Positions 7,463 through 17,424 are shown, numbered from the stretch's first letter. The stretch: DNA of 64,000 nucleotides from Cognataquiflexum gelatinilyticum (GCF_024813435.1 NZ_JANAEZ010000012.1:102222-166221), one strand, 5' to 3'. Numbers and translations: made by a program. Notes: generated from the sequence alone by a model not told the origin.

Positions 7463-8203
7463 ATGATGATTAGGAGATTTGCGCTTGCCATAATGCTTAT
7501 GTTCTTTGCACTCAACTTAGCCATGGCCCAAGGTGATGCCCAGCTTTGGCTTACCTATAATAACCAAACCAGACTTTCAGACAAATGGGGCTATACTTTC
7601 GATGTCAATTACAGAACTCGTGGATTTTTCCCTTTTAATTCGACTTTGGCAGCGGCAAGGGTAGGTGGCATTTACTTTGTGAGTAATCGATCGAGGATTT
7701 CTGGGGGATATGCTTGGTTTGGGACTTATGTTTCTGATTTTGATATCAATTTGCTTCCGGAGCACAGACTTTGGCAGCAAATTCAATGGATAATTCCCAA
7801 ATCAAAGTTTCAATTGGTGCACCGCTTCAGACTTGAACAGCGCTTCAGGCAGGAATTGTTAAAATATCCTTCAGGTAAGTCGAGTTTTGCCTACACCACA
7901 AGGGCGCGATACATGGTCCAATTTCAGGGTTTATTGCTACCACCCAAAACACCGGACGGTTTTCAGATCAGCTGGCAGACTGCCAATGAAATCATGTTTC
8001 ACGGTGGGGATATCATCAGTAGCCGTCTATTCAACCAAAACAGGACTTTGGCCGGTGTGGTAATTTCCCCCAACCGCAAATTTGATTTTGCTGTATTGTA
8101 CCAATTGATTTTACAATACCAGCCTGTATTGGATAATGTTGAGGAAATCCATTCGATCAGGTTGACCGCATTTCATACTTTGGATTACCGAAAAAACAGA
8201 TAG
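7463..8203 (+). CDS. DUF2490 domain outer-membrane protein
   Basis: 246 residues with a signal peptide (about 1-22, ALNLAMAQ) and a barrel-like sequence: LWLTYNNQTRLSDKWGYTFD, RISGGYAWFGTY, LVHRFRLEQRFRQEL, and a final strand IRLTAFHTLDYRKNR. This is the DUF2490 pattern, predicted outer-membrane barrel proteins of unknown role. Two ATG codons stand in tandem at the start (7463, 7466) and either could be used. It stands alone, with 91 bp before the next gene. Confidence 0.8.
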   Translation: MMIRRFALAIMLMFFALNLAMAQGDAQLWLTYNNQTRLSDKWGYTFDVNYRTRGFFPFNSTLAAARVGGIYFVSNRSRISGGYAWFGTYVSDFDINLLPEHRLWQQIQWIIPKSKFQLVHRFRLEQRFRQELLKYPSGKSSFAYTTRARYMVQFQGLLLPPKTPDGFQISWQTANEIMFHGGDIISSRLFNQNRTLAGVVISPNRKFDFAVLYQLILQYQPVLDNVEEIHSIRLTAFHTLDYRKNR

Positions 8204-8293
8204 CGCATACCAATATCTTCAGATCAATTTTAAAATTCTTAAATTGTATCAAAGTATATTTCGCATTCAATAAACCTTTTTTTCCACCATCAC

Positions 8294-8743
8294 ATGCGCT
8301 GTTTCTATCTTTTGGTTTTGCTTCAATTATTTTCTGAGCCAGCATCTTTTGGACAAAATCTACAAGAGCAAAAAACTCGCGAAGAAATTTACGCTTTGAT
8401 TGACCAATATTCCCGAGCAAGAGATAAAAGGGATACTGTTTTGCTCAAATCCATTCTTACTGGCGATGTAGATCAGTTAGTGTCTTCAGGCGAATGGCGC
8501 ATTGGAATCGAACAGGCGGTGGAAGGGATGCAGCGAAGTTCGACAGTCAATGAAGGCAAGCGAACTTTGACCGTAGATAAATACCGTTTGTTGTCATTTG
8601 AAGTTGGTATCGTGGATGCCAGGTATGAGATTGAAGGTAAAAATGGGACAATCAGGAAAATGTGGAGTACTTTTGTATTGGTTCGGGAAAGTGGGAAATG
8701 GAAAATCTCCGGAATCAGAAATATGCTACCCACTAGCCAATAA
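8294..8743 (+). CDS. Secreted SnoaL-like/NTF2-fold protein (DUF4440-like)
   Basis: 149 residues. A short signal peptide (about 1-20) is followed by the alpha+beta cone pattern of NTF2-like proteins: EEIYALIDQYSRARDKRDTVLLKSILTGD, then strands RYEIEGKNGTIRKMWSTFVLVRESGKWKISGIRN, whose ending WKISGIRNM is typical of SnoaL-like/DUF4440 domains. Such domains bind small hydrophobic ligands or act as ketosteroid-isomerase-like enzymes, but no catalytic residue can be assigned here. The next gene starts 26 bp later on the same strand, so the two may be co-transcribed. Confidence 0.65.
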   Translation: MRCFYLLVLLQLFSEPASFGQNLQEQKTREEIYALIDQYSRARDKRDTVLLKSILTGDVDQLVSSGEWRIGIEQAVEGMQRSSTVNEGKRTLTVDKYRLLSFEVGIVDARYEIEGKNGTIRKMWSTFVLVRESGKWKISGIRNMLPTSQ

Positions 8744-8769
8744 TATTATCGGTAATTTGTAAACTTATA

Positions 8770-10446
8770 ATGGCAATAAATCGAAAAATCAATTTTATAG
8801 GCTTCATTGTATTGTTGGCCTTGGTTCTTGGGAGTTTTTCTGCTTTTTCCCAAAGTGACAGTACCGCTGCCGAATCACCGGGGATCCGAAATGGAATCCA
8901 AGGTTATCCTGTGCTTGGAGTGATGAACGATACAGTTTTTTATGTTTTCATCAAAATGGGAGCCTCCTCACCAAGTGAGAGGGCCAAACACATTACTGAT
9001 AAAATAAGAAGGCTGTATGAGGATCCAGAATTCAATGTCGACTCTCTTGCTATCGAAGAATCTGAATTTTCAGTGGACCTTGTTTATAGAGACATTATCG
9101 TGACAAGCGTCTCACCGGACGATGCAGCTGTTTATGGTTTGAGTTTGCGTGAGATATCAGAGGAAGCAAAATCAAGAATATCACAATCTATCAAGGTTGC
9201 CAAAGAGGAGCGGAAATTAAGCAAAATTCTTTTTAGGGTACTTTATACTTGTATTGTATTCTTTGTGGCTCTACTGCTTTATTGGCTGCTCAACAAAGGA
9301 TATGTCCGTATCCTGAAGTACCTCAAAAGGAACAGAGATAAGCTCCTTAAAAACCTCTCCTATAAGGATTACACATTTTTGACCGCTGAGCAGGAGCTGA
9401 GGGCTATTTTGATTTTGCTTAGGGGAACCCGCCTGTTTTTATACTTTGCACTTGGATATGCGGTTTTATCGATTGGATTCAGCATTTTCCCACTTACCAG
9501 AGGCTGGGCTGATGCTTTGTTGGGATTGGTTTGGTCGCCTTTTAGGTCGATCTTAATTGCCATTTGGGATTATGTTCCAAGTATGGTCACCATACTGGTC
9601 ATTGTCTTTGTGATGTATAATGTTATACGTTTGGTGAGGTATGTTTTTCAGGAAATCGAAGCGGAAAAACTTAAGATTTCAGGATTCCATGCTGATTGGG
9701 CAATGCCTACTTATGGCATTGTTAGGGTACTTTTATATGCTTTTATGGTGGTGTTAATCTTTCCATATCTTCCGGGTTCTGAGTCTAATGTTTTCAGGGG
9801 TGTTTCGGTTTTTATCGGGATCCTTTTTTCTCTCGGTTCATCATCAGCCATTGCCAATATGGTAGCCGGATTGGTGATTACGTATATGCGCCCTTTCAAA
9901 ATAGGTGACAAAATTAAAATCGGTGATACTACCGGGGTCGTTTTGGAAAAAACCCTTTTAGTCACTCGGGTCCGTACTATTAAAAACGAGGAAATCACCA
10001 TCCCAAATTCATCTGTTCTTGGAGGTAATACCACCAATTACTCCACCTTGGCTAAAACAGAAGGACTGATTATCAATACCACTGTGACTATCGGCTACGA
10101 TGTCCCTTGGAGGGAAACGCATGCAGCTTTGATAGAAGCTGCCTTAAGAACAGATTTGGTATTAAAGGAGCCTTCACCTTTTGTTTTTCAGACTAGCCTG
10201 GATGATTTTTATGTATCCTACCAGCTCAATGCCTACACCCGAGAATCAATTGGAATGGCAAAGGTTTACTCAGAGCTGCATCAAAATATTCAGGATGTGT
10301 TTTTTGAAAGGGGAATAGAAATCATGTCACCACATTATCGGGCAGCAAGAGATGGGAATATGTCCACTATTCCGACCAAATACCTTCCTCAAGATTATCA
10401 GGCACCTGCTTTTAATTTCAAAACAGACCAGAAAAAGGAAATTTAA
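8770..10446 (+). CDS. MscS-family mechanosensitive channel
   Basis: 558 residues: a cleavable signal sequence (about 1-28), a periplasmic domain (30-150), about five membrane segments between 155 and 375, then the MscS pore helix and beta domain. The latter contains FSLGSSSAIANMVAG (about 356-370), RPFKIGDKIKIGDTTGVV (about 376-393) and ITIPNSSVLGGNTTNYS (about 416-432). MscS channels open under membrane tension to release solutes during osmotic downshock. The long periplasmic N-terminal part makes it larger than E. coli MscS (286 residues). The preceding NTF2-like gene is 26 bp upstream. Confidence 0.9.
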   Translation: MAINRKINFIGFIVLLALVLGSFSAFSQSDSTAAESPGIRNGIQGYPVLGVMNDTVFYVFIKMGASSPSERAKHITDKIRRLYEDPEFNVDSLAIEESEFSVDLVYRDIIVTSVSPDDAAVYGLSLREISEEAKSRISQSIKVAKEERKLSKILFRVLYTCIVFFVALLLYWLLNKGYVRILKYLKRNRDKLLKNLSYKDYTFLTAEQELRAILILLRGTRLFLYFALGYAVLSIGFSIFPLTRGWADALLGLVWSPFRSILIAIWDYVPSMVTILVIVFVMYNVIRLVRYVFQEIEAEKLKISGFHADWAMPTYGIVRVLLYAFMVVLIFPYLPGSESNVFRGVSVFIGILFSLGSSSAIANMVAGLVITYMRPFKIGDKIKIGDTTGVVLEKTLLVTRVRTIKNEEITIPNSSVLGGNTTNYSTLAKTEGLIINTTVTIGYDVPWRETHAALIEAALRTDLVLKEPSPFVFQTSLDDFYVSYQLNAYTRESIGMAKVYSELHQNIQDVFFERGIEIMSPHYRAARDGNMSTIPTKYLPQDYQAPAFNFKTDQKKEI

Positions 10447-10480
10447 TTCGCTTTGGTTTTTAAATACCCATCAGAAATAA

Positions 10481-10954
10481 ATGTCAGATACGTTAAAAAT
10501 TGTTCGTACCAACTCCCAAAATCCCGATTTCATAAGCCTTGTAAAGCAATTGGATGCTTACCTTGCTGTGACGGACGGCGATGAACATGGTTTTTATGAC
10601 CAATTCAATAAAATCCAAAACCTAAGGTATGTAACCGTAGCCTATATGGATGATTTTCCTGTCGGCTGTGGCGCCATCAAGGAGTTTGCAACGGATACGA
10701 TGGAAGTCAAGCGGATGTTTGTCAAGCCAGAATATAGAGGAAAAGGAATCGCAGGTAAAATTTTGGCTGAACTTGAAACTTGGGCTTTTGAAATGGGTTA
10801 TTCCAAATGTGTCCTTGAAACCGGCAAAAGGCAAGCGGAAGCTGTAGCCCTTTATATGAAGAATGGATACCGTATCATTCCTAACTACGGTCAATATATC
10901 GGTATGGATAACAGCCTTTGTTTTGAAAAAGTATTGGAAATTAAAGCCAAATAA
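10481..10954 (+). CDS. GNAT-family N-acetyltransferase
   Basis: 157 residues with the GNAT acetyl-CoA site VKRMFVKPEYRGKGIAGKIL (about 75-94, R-G-K-G-I-A) and the following helix LAELETWAFEMGYSKCVLETG. The conserved late segment EAVALYMKNGYRIIPNYG is also present. It transfers an acetyl group to an amine; the substrate is unknown. The lycopene cyclase gene begins 12 bp later and in the same frame, which suggests co-transcription without saying that the functions are linked. Confidence 0.85.
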   Translation: MSDTLKIVRTNSQNPDFISLVKQLDAYLAVTDGDEHGFYDQFNKIQNLRYVTVAYMDDFPVGCGAIKEFATDTMEVKRMFVKPEYRGKGIAGKILAELETWAFEMGYSKCVLETGKRQAEAVALYMKNGYRIIPNYGQYIGMDNSLCFEKVLEIKAK

Positions 10955-10966
10955 AAAATAGAATCA

Positions 10967-12103
10967 TTGAATCAGGAGTTTGATTATATCATCGCAGGGG
11001 CAGGGGCATCAGGGCTGAGTTTGGCGCTATATATGTTGGAAGAGCCTGCTTTGAAAAATAAACAGATTTTAATATTGGATAAGCATGCCAAAAACAGCAA
11101 TGACCGCACTTGGTGTTTTTGGCAAAAAGAAACCAGTCCCTTTGACCAAATTCTTCATGCAAGCTGGAATGAGCTTTATTTTCATTCTCCGGTTTTCTCC
11201 AAAGTACTCGAAATCCAACCCTATCACTACAAGATGTTGCGAAGCAGGGACTTTTACGGATTTTGTTTTGGAAAAATTAAAGAGTCCAAAAACATCACAT
11301 TTGTCCAAGAAGAAATCCAGGAAATTAAGGATGACGGGACTGTCATTTGTGAAAGTCAGATGTTCAAAGGGAGCTATGTCTTCAACAGTGCATTTGTTTC
11401 GATTCCAAAGACTAAAGGCAAACACCACCTGTTGCAGCATTTCAAAGGTTGGTTTATCAAAAGTGAAAAGCCTGTATTCGATCCAAACAGGCCTGTTTTG
11501 ATGGATTTTAGGATTGACCAAAAGGGAGATTGCCGCTTTATGTACGTCTTACCAAAAAATGAATACCAAGCATTGGTGGAGTATACTATATTTTCAGCAA
11601 ACCTACTCCAAGAGGAAGAATATGAGTCTGCTTTGGAGAAATATTGCCTTGAGGAATTGAAATTAGAATCCTACGAAATTGAGGAAACGGAATACGGCGT
11701 GATTCCAATGACCAACGAACCGATCCCAAAAACACAAAGTGGCAGAGTCATAAACATCGGTACCGCAGGAGGTCATACTAAAGCCTCAACAGGATATACT
11801 TTTGCATTTATCCAAAAGAAATGTAGAAAAATCGCCTCTAATCTGGCTGAAAATAAACTTCCATTAGAAGGCTTAGACAGCAAGTTTGACAAACACCTGC
11901 TTTATGATTCCATCTTTCTCAGGGTTTTGTCCGAAAAGAATTTTCCTGCATGGCGTGTATTCAGCGAACTTTTCGAGAAACTTCCGCCTAAAACAGTTTT
12001 CGATTTCCTTGATGAAAACACTGATTTATTAACAGATATAAGGGTGATGAATTCTACCCATATTCCGACATTTCTCAAAGCGGCTTTAAAGGAGATTTTC
12101 TGA
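10967..12103 (+). CDS. crtY: Lycopene beta-cyclase (CrtY/CrtL type)
   Basis: 378 residues. The FAD-binding Rossmann motif DYIIAGAGASGLSLALYM begins at residue 6. It is followed by DRTWCFW (about 46-52), the cyclase motif MDFRID, EYTIFS, and GTAGGHTKASTGYTF (about 264-278), all typical of CrtY-type cyclases that convert lycopene to beta-carotene at the inner membrane. Start choice is forced: the upstream in-frame stop is the TAA of the acetyltransferase 12 bp away, and TTG at 10967 is the only usual start codon before the Rossmann fold. No other carotenoid gene is in the window, so the pathway must be completed elsewhere. Confidence 0.85.
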   Translation: MNQEFDYIIAGAGASGLSLALYMLEEPALKNKQILILDKHAKNSNDRTWCFWQKETSPFDQILHASWNELYFHSPVFSKVLEIQPYHYKMLRSRDFYGFCFGKIKESKNITFVQEEIQEIKDDGTVICESQMFKGSYVFNSAFVSIPKTKGKHHLLQHFKGWFIKSEKPVFDPNRPVLMDFRIDQKGDCRFMYVLPKNEYQALVEYTIFSANLLQEEEYESALEKYCLEELKLESYEIEETEYGVIPMTNEPIPKTQSGRVINIGTAGGHTKASTGYTFAFIQKKCRKIASNLAENKLPLEGLDSKFDKHLLYDSIFLRVLSEKNFPAWRVFSELFEKLPPKTVFDFLDENTDLLTDIRVMNSTHIPTFLKAALKEIF

Positions 12104-12215
12104 TTTATTCAAATGATGGAATTACAAAAATCATAATTTTTAATTCCGATGATCAAAAAAACCTTTCTTAATGCTGCTGAGAATTCCATATTTAACTTGA
12201 TATAAACAAATCCCT

Positions 12216-13361
12216 ATGAAACCATCACTTTTCAATTCGCTGTCAAACAAAATGATTGCCCTCATTTGTATCTTTTCCTTTTCTTTGGTGGGATTTGATT
12301 CCTTAGGACAGGAGATGAGTTTTGAGGAATACAATCCGCCTTCAACCTTAGTGGTTCCTGAAAATCCTGTCAAAAGAGCAAAATTCCCATTTATTGACAT
12401 TCACAGTCATCAGTGGAATGTGTCTCAGGAAAGAGTAAATATCCTTGTCAAGGAAATGGACGAGCTCAATATGGGCGTCATGGTCAATCTCAGTGGAAGG
12501 GGTAGGGGAGCAGCAGGTGACATCGATGGCCAGGAATACATGTATTCGATGATCAGGAGATTCAATGGCGTGGCACCGGGGAGATTTATTGTATTTACCA
12601 ATCTTTCCTTCAGGGAATTCGGGGCACCGGGATGGAGCGAAAAAGCTGTGGCAGATTTGGAGAATGACGTTAAAAACGGAGCCAATGGTTTGAAAATCTA
12701 TAAAAGTCTGGGTTTGTCTACCAAAGACATCAATGGAGTCCGCGTTCCGATAGACCACCCCGACTTGGATCCGGTTTGGAAAAAATGTGGTGAATTGGGA
12801 ATTCCTGTCATCATCCATGCAGCAGATCCTGAGCCTTTTTGGCAGCCTTTGGATGCCAATAATGAGCGTTGGCTTGAATTAAAACTCAATCCAAACAGAA
12901 AAAGGAGCGATACCGATCCCGCTCCTTTTGCCCAAATCATTGCGGAGCAACATCACGTTTTTCAAAAACACCCCAAAACCACTTTCATCAATGCCCATAT
13001 GGGTTGGATGGCAAATGATCTGGACAAGGCTAGTGCACATTTGGACAAATATCCAAATGTATATTTTGGAATCGGCGCTGTCATAGCTGAGTTTGGAAGA
13101 CAGCCCAAGCGTGCCAACAGGTTTTTCACAGAATATCAGGACAGGATTCTTTTTGCGAAAGATGCCTATAATAAGGAGGAATTTTATACCTACTTCAGGG
13201 TTTTGGAGACTGAAGATGAGTATTTCCCCTATTACAAAAAATACCACGCCTTTTGGAGTATGTACGGACTTGGGCTCTCTGATGAGGTCCTGAAGAAAGT
13301 GTATTACAAGAACGCCATCAAAATCATCCCCAATATCGACAAGAGTGGTTTTCCGGATTGA
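12216..13361 (+). CDS. Secreted amidohydrolase (TIM-barrel, amidohydrolase_2)
   Basis: 381 residues with a signal peptide or anchor (about 1-32, LVGFDSLGQE) and a metal-dependent TIM barrel. Candidate ligands are FIDIHSHQWN near residue 53, VIIHAADPEPFW near 200, NAHMGWMANDLD near 260 and LFAKDAYN near 314. This order (HxH, His, His, Asp) is that of the amidohydrolase_2 family of hydrolases and decarboxylases. The substrate cannot be told. The export signal is notable because most family members are cytoplasmic. It is a single-gene unit followed by a heptad-repeat block. Confidence 0.75.
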   Translation: MKPSLFNSLSNKMIALICIFSFSLVGFDSLGQEMSFEEYNPPSTLVVPENPVKRAKFPFIDIHSHQWNVSQERVNILVKEMDELNMGVMVNLSGRGRGAAGDIDGQEYMYSMIRRFNGVAPGRFIVFTNLSFREFGAPGWSEKAVADLENDVKNGANGLKIYKSLGLSTKDINGVRVPIDHPDLDPVWKKCGELGIPVIIHAADPEPFWQPLDANNERWLELKLNPNRKRSDTDPAPFAQIIAEQHHVFQKHPKTTFINAHMGWMANDLDKASAHLDKYPNVYFGIGAVIAEFGRQPKRANRFFTEYQDRILFAKDAYNKEEFYTYFRVLETEDEYFPYYKKYHAFWSMYGLGLSDEVLKKVYYKNAIKIIPNIDKSGFPD

Positions 13362-13435
13362 TTTAATTGAATGATGATTTTCACTTATCGGGAAAATAAC
13401 TACTTAATGATTGGCTTGAAGTTCAAAATAACTAA

Positions 13436-13468
13436 CTGTCGACCATGGACTGTGGTCTATGGACTCAC
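13436..13468. repeat. Heptad repeat, AGTCNAN type (reverse orientation)
   Basis: On the minus strand this reads as successive 7-bp units AGTCCAT, AGACCAC, AGTCCAT and GGTCGAC. They are near-identical to those at 4333-4356. It fills the gap between the convergent amidohydrolase and nuclease genes and ends at the nuclease stop codon. Confidence 0.6.
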
Positions 13469-14869
13469 TTAAATCCCCTCAAATAACTCAAAACTCTCCA
13501 TGTACTCGGGAATAATCGGATGCCAATTCAATTCTTCTTGGAGTCTGGAAGCCAATCTCTCAGATGCTTCTTTTTCACCGTGGACGAGAAATACTTTTTT
13601 GGGCCTAGAAGTAAAGCCTTCAGCCCATTCTATCAGTTCGTCCTGATCCGCATGGGCAGAAAGTCCCTCGATATAAAAAACTTTTGCTTTGACAGGGACA
13701 TCTATGCCATACATTCTGGCGGTTTCTTCTCCATCAAGGATTCTTCTTCCCCTTGTCCCTTCAGCCTGAAAACCGACAAAAATGATGCTGTCCTGTTCGT
13801 TTGGAAGCCGGTGGTACAAATGGTGAAGTATTCTTCCTCCTGTTGCCATGCCACTGGCAGAGATGATGATGGCATCGCCCCGTAGGTTATTGAGAGACAT
13901 GGAAGATTCCTGATTTTGGTAATAATGCAGGTTTTTATGCAAAAAAGGATTACAACCTTCTTCTTCAATCACAGAACAAAGTCTGTGGTAAGTAGGGAAA
14001 TCCTTGTACATTTTAGTGACATCAATGGCCATTGGGCTATCTACATAAATGGGGATATCCGGTATTTTTCCTTTTTGCTGGAGCAAGTGGAGGTAATAAA
14101 GGATCATCTGTGTCCTTCCTACCGCAAAAGCAGGAATAACAGCCACCCCGCCGTTTCTGAATGTTTCCCTGATGGCCCTTCCAAGTTCTTCCTCGGGCTT
14201 TGGATTGGGTTGCTTTCTGTTTCCATAGGTAGACTCCATCAGGAGTATATCCGCAAAAGGGACTCTTGCTGGAGGATTGAATATCGGGTCGTGGTACCTT
14301 CCCAAATCACCTGAAAATACGATTTTCTTTTCCTGATTCTCCCCTTTGACCTTGATCTTAAGGATGGCTGCGCCTAGGATATGGCCGGCATTAAAATAGG
14401 TAAACGAAATCCGGCCGTCAATCTTTTCTTCCTGCTCCATGTAAATCGGCTGCAAAAGTGGAAAAACTTTTTCAGCATCTTCCTTAGTATATAGCGGTTG
14501 GGGTTTTTCATGACGGGAATAACCTTTTTTCTGGGCGTAAGCAGCTTCTTCTTCTTGGAGTTTGGCCGAATCCAAGAGAAGGATTTTGGTGAGTTCCATT
14601 GTTGGGAAGGTACAATAGACCGGTCCTTCAAATCCTTCCTTGACCAGTTTGGGCAAATACCCTGTGTGGTCAATATGGGCATGGGTAAGGATTACCATAT
14701 TAATTTGGGCAGGGTCTATTGGGAATACATCCCAGTTTCTAAGCCTGTATTCTTTCATCCCCTGAAAAAGGCCGCAGTCCACAAGGATTTTAAGATGGTC
14801 GATTTCAAGTAAATACCTTGAGCCGGTGACAGTCTTTGCACCCCCTAAAAACTTGAGTTTTACTTGCAT
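13469..14869 (-). CDS. MBL/beta-CASP fold RNA-processing exonuclease-like protein
   Basis: 466 residues. It begins FLGGAKTVTGSRYLLE, has the metallo-beta-lactamase motif THAHIDHTGYLPKLV (about 62-76), FNAGHILGAA (about 159-168), FSGDLG (about 186), and the beta-CASP segment with VIPAFAVGRTQ, DSPMAIDVT and the late ASGMATGGRILHH and LSAHADQDEL motifs. This is the bacterial YSH1/CPSF73-like family, which cleaves RNA using two zinc ions in the cytoplasm. The start agrees with the family. Its specific RNA target is unknown. Confidence 0.9.
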   Translation of the reverse strand: MQVKLKFLGGAKTVTGSRYLLEIDHLKILVDCGLFQGMKEYRLRNWDVFPIDPAQINMVILTHAHIDHTGYLPKLVKEGFEGPVYCTFPTMELTKILLLDSAKLQEEEAAYAQKKGYSRHEKPQPLYTKEDAEKVFPLLQPIYMEQEEKIDGRISFTYFNAGHILGAAILKIKVKGENQEKKIVFSGDLGRYHDPIFNPPARVPFADILLMESTYGNRKQPNPKPEEELGRAIRETFRNGGVAVIPAFAVGRTQMILYYLHLLQQKGKIPDIPIYVDSPMAIDVTKMYKDFPTYHRLCSVIEEEGCNPFLHKNLHYYQNQESSMSLNNLRGDAIIISASGMATGGRILHHLYHRLPNEQDSIIFVGFQAEGTRGRRILDGEETARMYGIDVPVKAKVFYIEGLSAHADQDELIEWAEGFTSRPKKVFLVHGEKEASERLASRLQEELNWHPIIPEYMESFELFEGI

Positions 14870-15015
14870 CTTCTTTTGGGTTTGTTGTATCCTAAAAATA
14901 CGATTTTAATCGAAGCTTAACTGTGATAATTGTCCGTTTTTCCATTCTCTCTAGGTATTTATTTCAACCGAAATTTTGGCTTTAGGCACCTTTAAAAAAA
15001 GTACAGATCAATGTT

Positions 15016-15049
15016 CAAAAAAAAAGCGGGATACTTGTTGGTATCCCGC
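15016..15049 (-). terminator. Terminator of the padR-pspC operon
   Basis: On the minus strand GCGGGATAC pairs with GTATCCCGC (15041-15049 with 15026-15034, 6-nt loop), followed by a run of ten T. It is a textbook rho-independent terminator 36 bp after the PspC stop codon. Confidence 0.9.
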
Positions 15050-15084
15050 CATGGTAATTATCGGTTTAGTTTCTGATTATTTTA

Positions 15085-16992
15085 CTACTTCATAAAATAG
15101 GCTCCTTCGAATTTTACCCTTGACAGGCTATCGGCAGAGGTGGTTTTGCCGGCATCATTACAAGTAAGGCAAAGCAAACCGTTTTCATTAAACACCCAAT
15201 GGTTGCGGGAGTTGATGTCCCGTGTTTTGTAACCATTTCTGTGGATGGTATTTTCAATGATAGGGATGATGGATTTGTCCATCACAAAAGGTCTGTCATA
15301 GGGTATCTCAAGGTTGAGTCTGAGGTTTTGAACCCTGAATTTTTCCAATTCATTCAAGTTGATGGATCTTTCAAAGATTATCGTCGAGTCTTGGACTTTG
15401 TAGCCGTATTGGATAGATTCAGCGTTTTTCAAGGCATCTGCTTTGTTTTTCCCTCTAGCTTCAAAGCGCTGAAGCAAAATCGGCTCAGCTGCATCTGTCC
15501 CATCGAGTTGTAGTCTGACTTCGTCAAATATTCCGTCAATGTTATCATTTGCTACAGATTTGAGAACCATAGTACCCGGAGTAAAGGCCAAAGTCTGTTC
15601 AACGTTGTGGGTTGCTTCAGTCTTGAAATTAGCCACTACCCTTGGGATCTGGAAGGCACATAATCCTATACTCAGCAACCAAACTCCCAAAACAACTAGG
15701 CCGAATCTTGCATCGATGATGCTCTTTTTGATCAAGACAGAGATCCCTAAAAGGACGATGATGATACCCGGGATAAGCATGACCACACTAGCTGATATTG
15801 CAAGCCATACCGGTACGATTTCGGTGATCCATTCCATGGGGATGCTTTCCCTTATTCCAAGATATACATCGTTTCCTGGAGCTATGCCAAAGTACACTCC
15901 AAGCAAAGCCAAAGGTGCTATGGTGATAGCCATTCCGATGATAAATATGATCAATCCGAAGAAAACCCTGATGACGGCGAGCAGGAAGGAACCCAAAGGT
16001 CCCAGTGCCTCTCCAAGTGCATTGATTACTTTACCCAGAAACCTGAAAGGTGCCAATAAGATTTTTCTAGACTGACTTTCCTCTTTGGGCATGATCGGGT
16101 TTTGGTTTGCCCTGATCGTTGTTTCGATATTGTCCAAGGTGATGGCTCCACCTTTCATCTCAATTCGCTCCGTGATTGATTTTGCAACAGGGGTGATGAT
16201 CCAAAGGATAATGTAAATCACAAATCCCGATCCACCTGCAAAAATCAAACCTATAAACAGTAATCTCATCCATATTACTTCTATCCCAAAATAAGCCGCC
16301 AATCCGCTGGCTACACCTCCTAATGTTTTGTCATCAGGATTTCGGTAAAGCTTTTTGATATTTTTGTCCTCAGGCTCATCATAGGATACAGGAAGAATTA
16401 CCCATAAAACGATGTAAGCGATGATGGCAAAGAATCCGAATGAAAGGCTGAAGTTAAAGTTCCAAGGTAGAAAATCCCATCCCGGACTACCGAGCTTGAG
16501 GTTACCGCTGAAGATCAGCAGAATCGCCACCAACCTGGTCCAAAGCGGGTCTATGGAAAGGTAATTTGCAAAACCTGCACAGACTCCACCGAGAATTTTT
16601 CGGTTTTCCAATCTGGTCAGTTTCTTATAACCCTTGGTATTTTCATTGGGAGTAATATGCTTGTAGTAATCATATTCCTCCTGGGTTTCTTCTTTTTTGT
16701 CTTCGGCCTTTTCATCCAATTCCTCTTCAATGGCTTTGAAATCGGCAATGGTACCCATTTTTTCAATCAGGCTGTTGACATTGTCAGCAGTGATAACCTG
16801 TTTGTTGTTTTTCAGGTTGCTCAGAAATATCTCAGCGATCCGGTTTTCGATATCGGATATGATTTCCTGATTGTCCGCATAATGTGAAAAATGCCTGTTG
16901 ATTGATTCAAGGTATTTTTTCAATGTGGTATAACCATCCTCTTCTATGTGAAACAGGATCCCACTGATGTTGATGCTTATTGTCTTTTTCAT
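15085..16992 (-). CDS. PspC-domain membrane protein
   Basis: 635 residues. An N-terminal cytoplasmic segment (1-115) resembles HTH-associated dimerisation regions. Two PspC domains follow, each with R-x-P/E-K/N-x-x-L-x-G-V-x-x-G-x-A-x-Y (ILGGVCAGFANYLSIDPLW near 135; LGGVASGLAAYFGIEVIW near 222), then several membrane helices (about 315-450) and a C-terminal extracytoplasmic beta-rich region (about 460-635). PspC proteins sense envelope stress in the inner membrane. The ATG lies 3 bp after the PadR stop codon, so the two form a regulator-sensor operon. PadR-PspC pairs are common in Bacteroidota. Confidence 0.88.
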   Translation of the reverse strand: MKKTISINISGILFHIEEDGYTTLKKYLESINRHFSHYADNQEIISDIENRIAEIFLSNLKNNKQVITADNVNSLIEKMGTIADFKAIEEELDEKAEDKKEETQEEYDYYKHITPNENTKGYKKLTRLENRKILGGVCAGFANYLSIDPLWTRLVAILLIFSGNLKLGSPGWDFLPWNFNFSLSFGFFAIIAYIVLWVILPVSYDEPEDKNIKKLYRNPDDKTLGGVASGLAAYFGIEVIWMRLLFIGLIFAGGSGFVIYIILWIITPVAKSITERIEMKGGAITLDNIETTIRANQNPIMPKEESQSRKILLAPFRFLGKVINALGEALGPLGSFLLAVIRVFFGLIIFIIGMAITIAPLALLGVYFGIAPGNDVYLGIRESIPMEWITEIVPVWLAISASVVMLIPGIIIVLLGISVLIKKSIIDARFGLVVLGVWLLSIGLCAFQIPRVVANFKTEATHNVEQTLAFTPGTMVLKSVANDNIDGIFDEVRLQLDGTDAAEPILLQRFEARGKNKADALKNAESIQYGYKVQDSTIIFERSINLNELEKFRVQNLRLNLEIPYDRPFVMDKSIIPIIENTIHRNGYKTRDINSRNHWVFNENGLLCLTCNDAGKTTSADSLSRVKFEGAYFMK

Positions 16993-16995
16993 GGC

Positions 16996-17325
16996 TTATT
17001 TCTTTGAGGTGATTAATTGGGTTGAATTGACCAGGGAATCCCAGGTTTCATTCAAGGTTTCTAAAAACCGTGATCCTTCTTCGGTGATGGAGTAATACTT
17101 TCTCGGCGGTCCTGATTCGGATTCGACCCATTTGTAGGACACCAAAGCCGCATTTTTAAGTCTGTTTAGCAAAGGGTACAGCGTACCTTCCACTACGATC
17201 ATCTTGGCATCAGTAAGTTCCTCTATCATATCTGAGGCATATACTTCTCCTCTGGCGATGATATGCAAAATGCAGAACTCCAGAAGTCCTTTCCGCATTT
17301 GTATCTGGGTGTTTGAAGCGTTCAT
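16996..17325 (-). CDS. PadR-family transcriptional regulator
   Basis: 109 residues, a standard small PadR. The winged helix contains QMRKGLLEFCILHIIARGEVYASDMIEEL (shortened core LLEFCILHIIARG), VVEGTLYPLLNRLKNAALV and SGPPRKYYSITEEG (about 72-85), followed by the C-terminal dimerisation helix. PadR proteins repress neighbouring operons until a ligand or stress releases them. It is the first gene of the operon with pspC (3-bp gap). Upstream inverted GTACC repeats are candidate binding sites. Confidence 0.92.
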   Translation of the reverse strand: MNASNTQIQMRKGLLEFCILHIIARGEVYASDMIEELTDAKMIVVEGTLYPLLNRLKNAALVSYKWVESESGPPRKYYSITEEGSRFLETLNETWDSLVNSTQLITSKK

Positions 17326-17424
17326 TTTTTCTAAGTGGTTTAGTTACCAAAGGGCAGTTCTTTAAGCTCGGATATGCCCCTTTTCTCTTTCTCACTTAGA
17401 AAAACTGTACCAAAGTGTAAAACA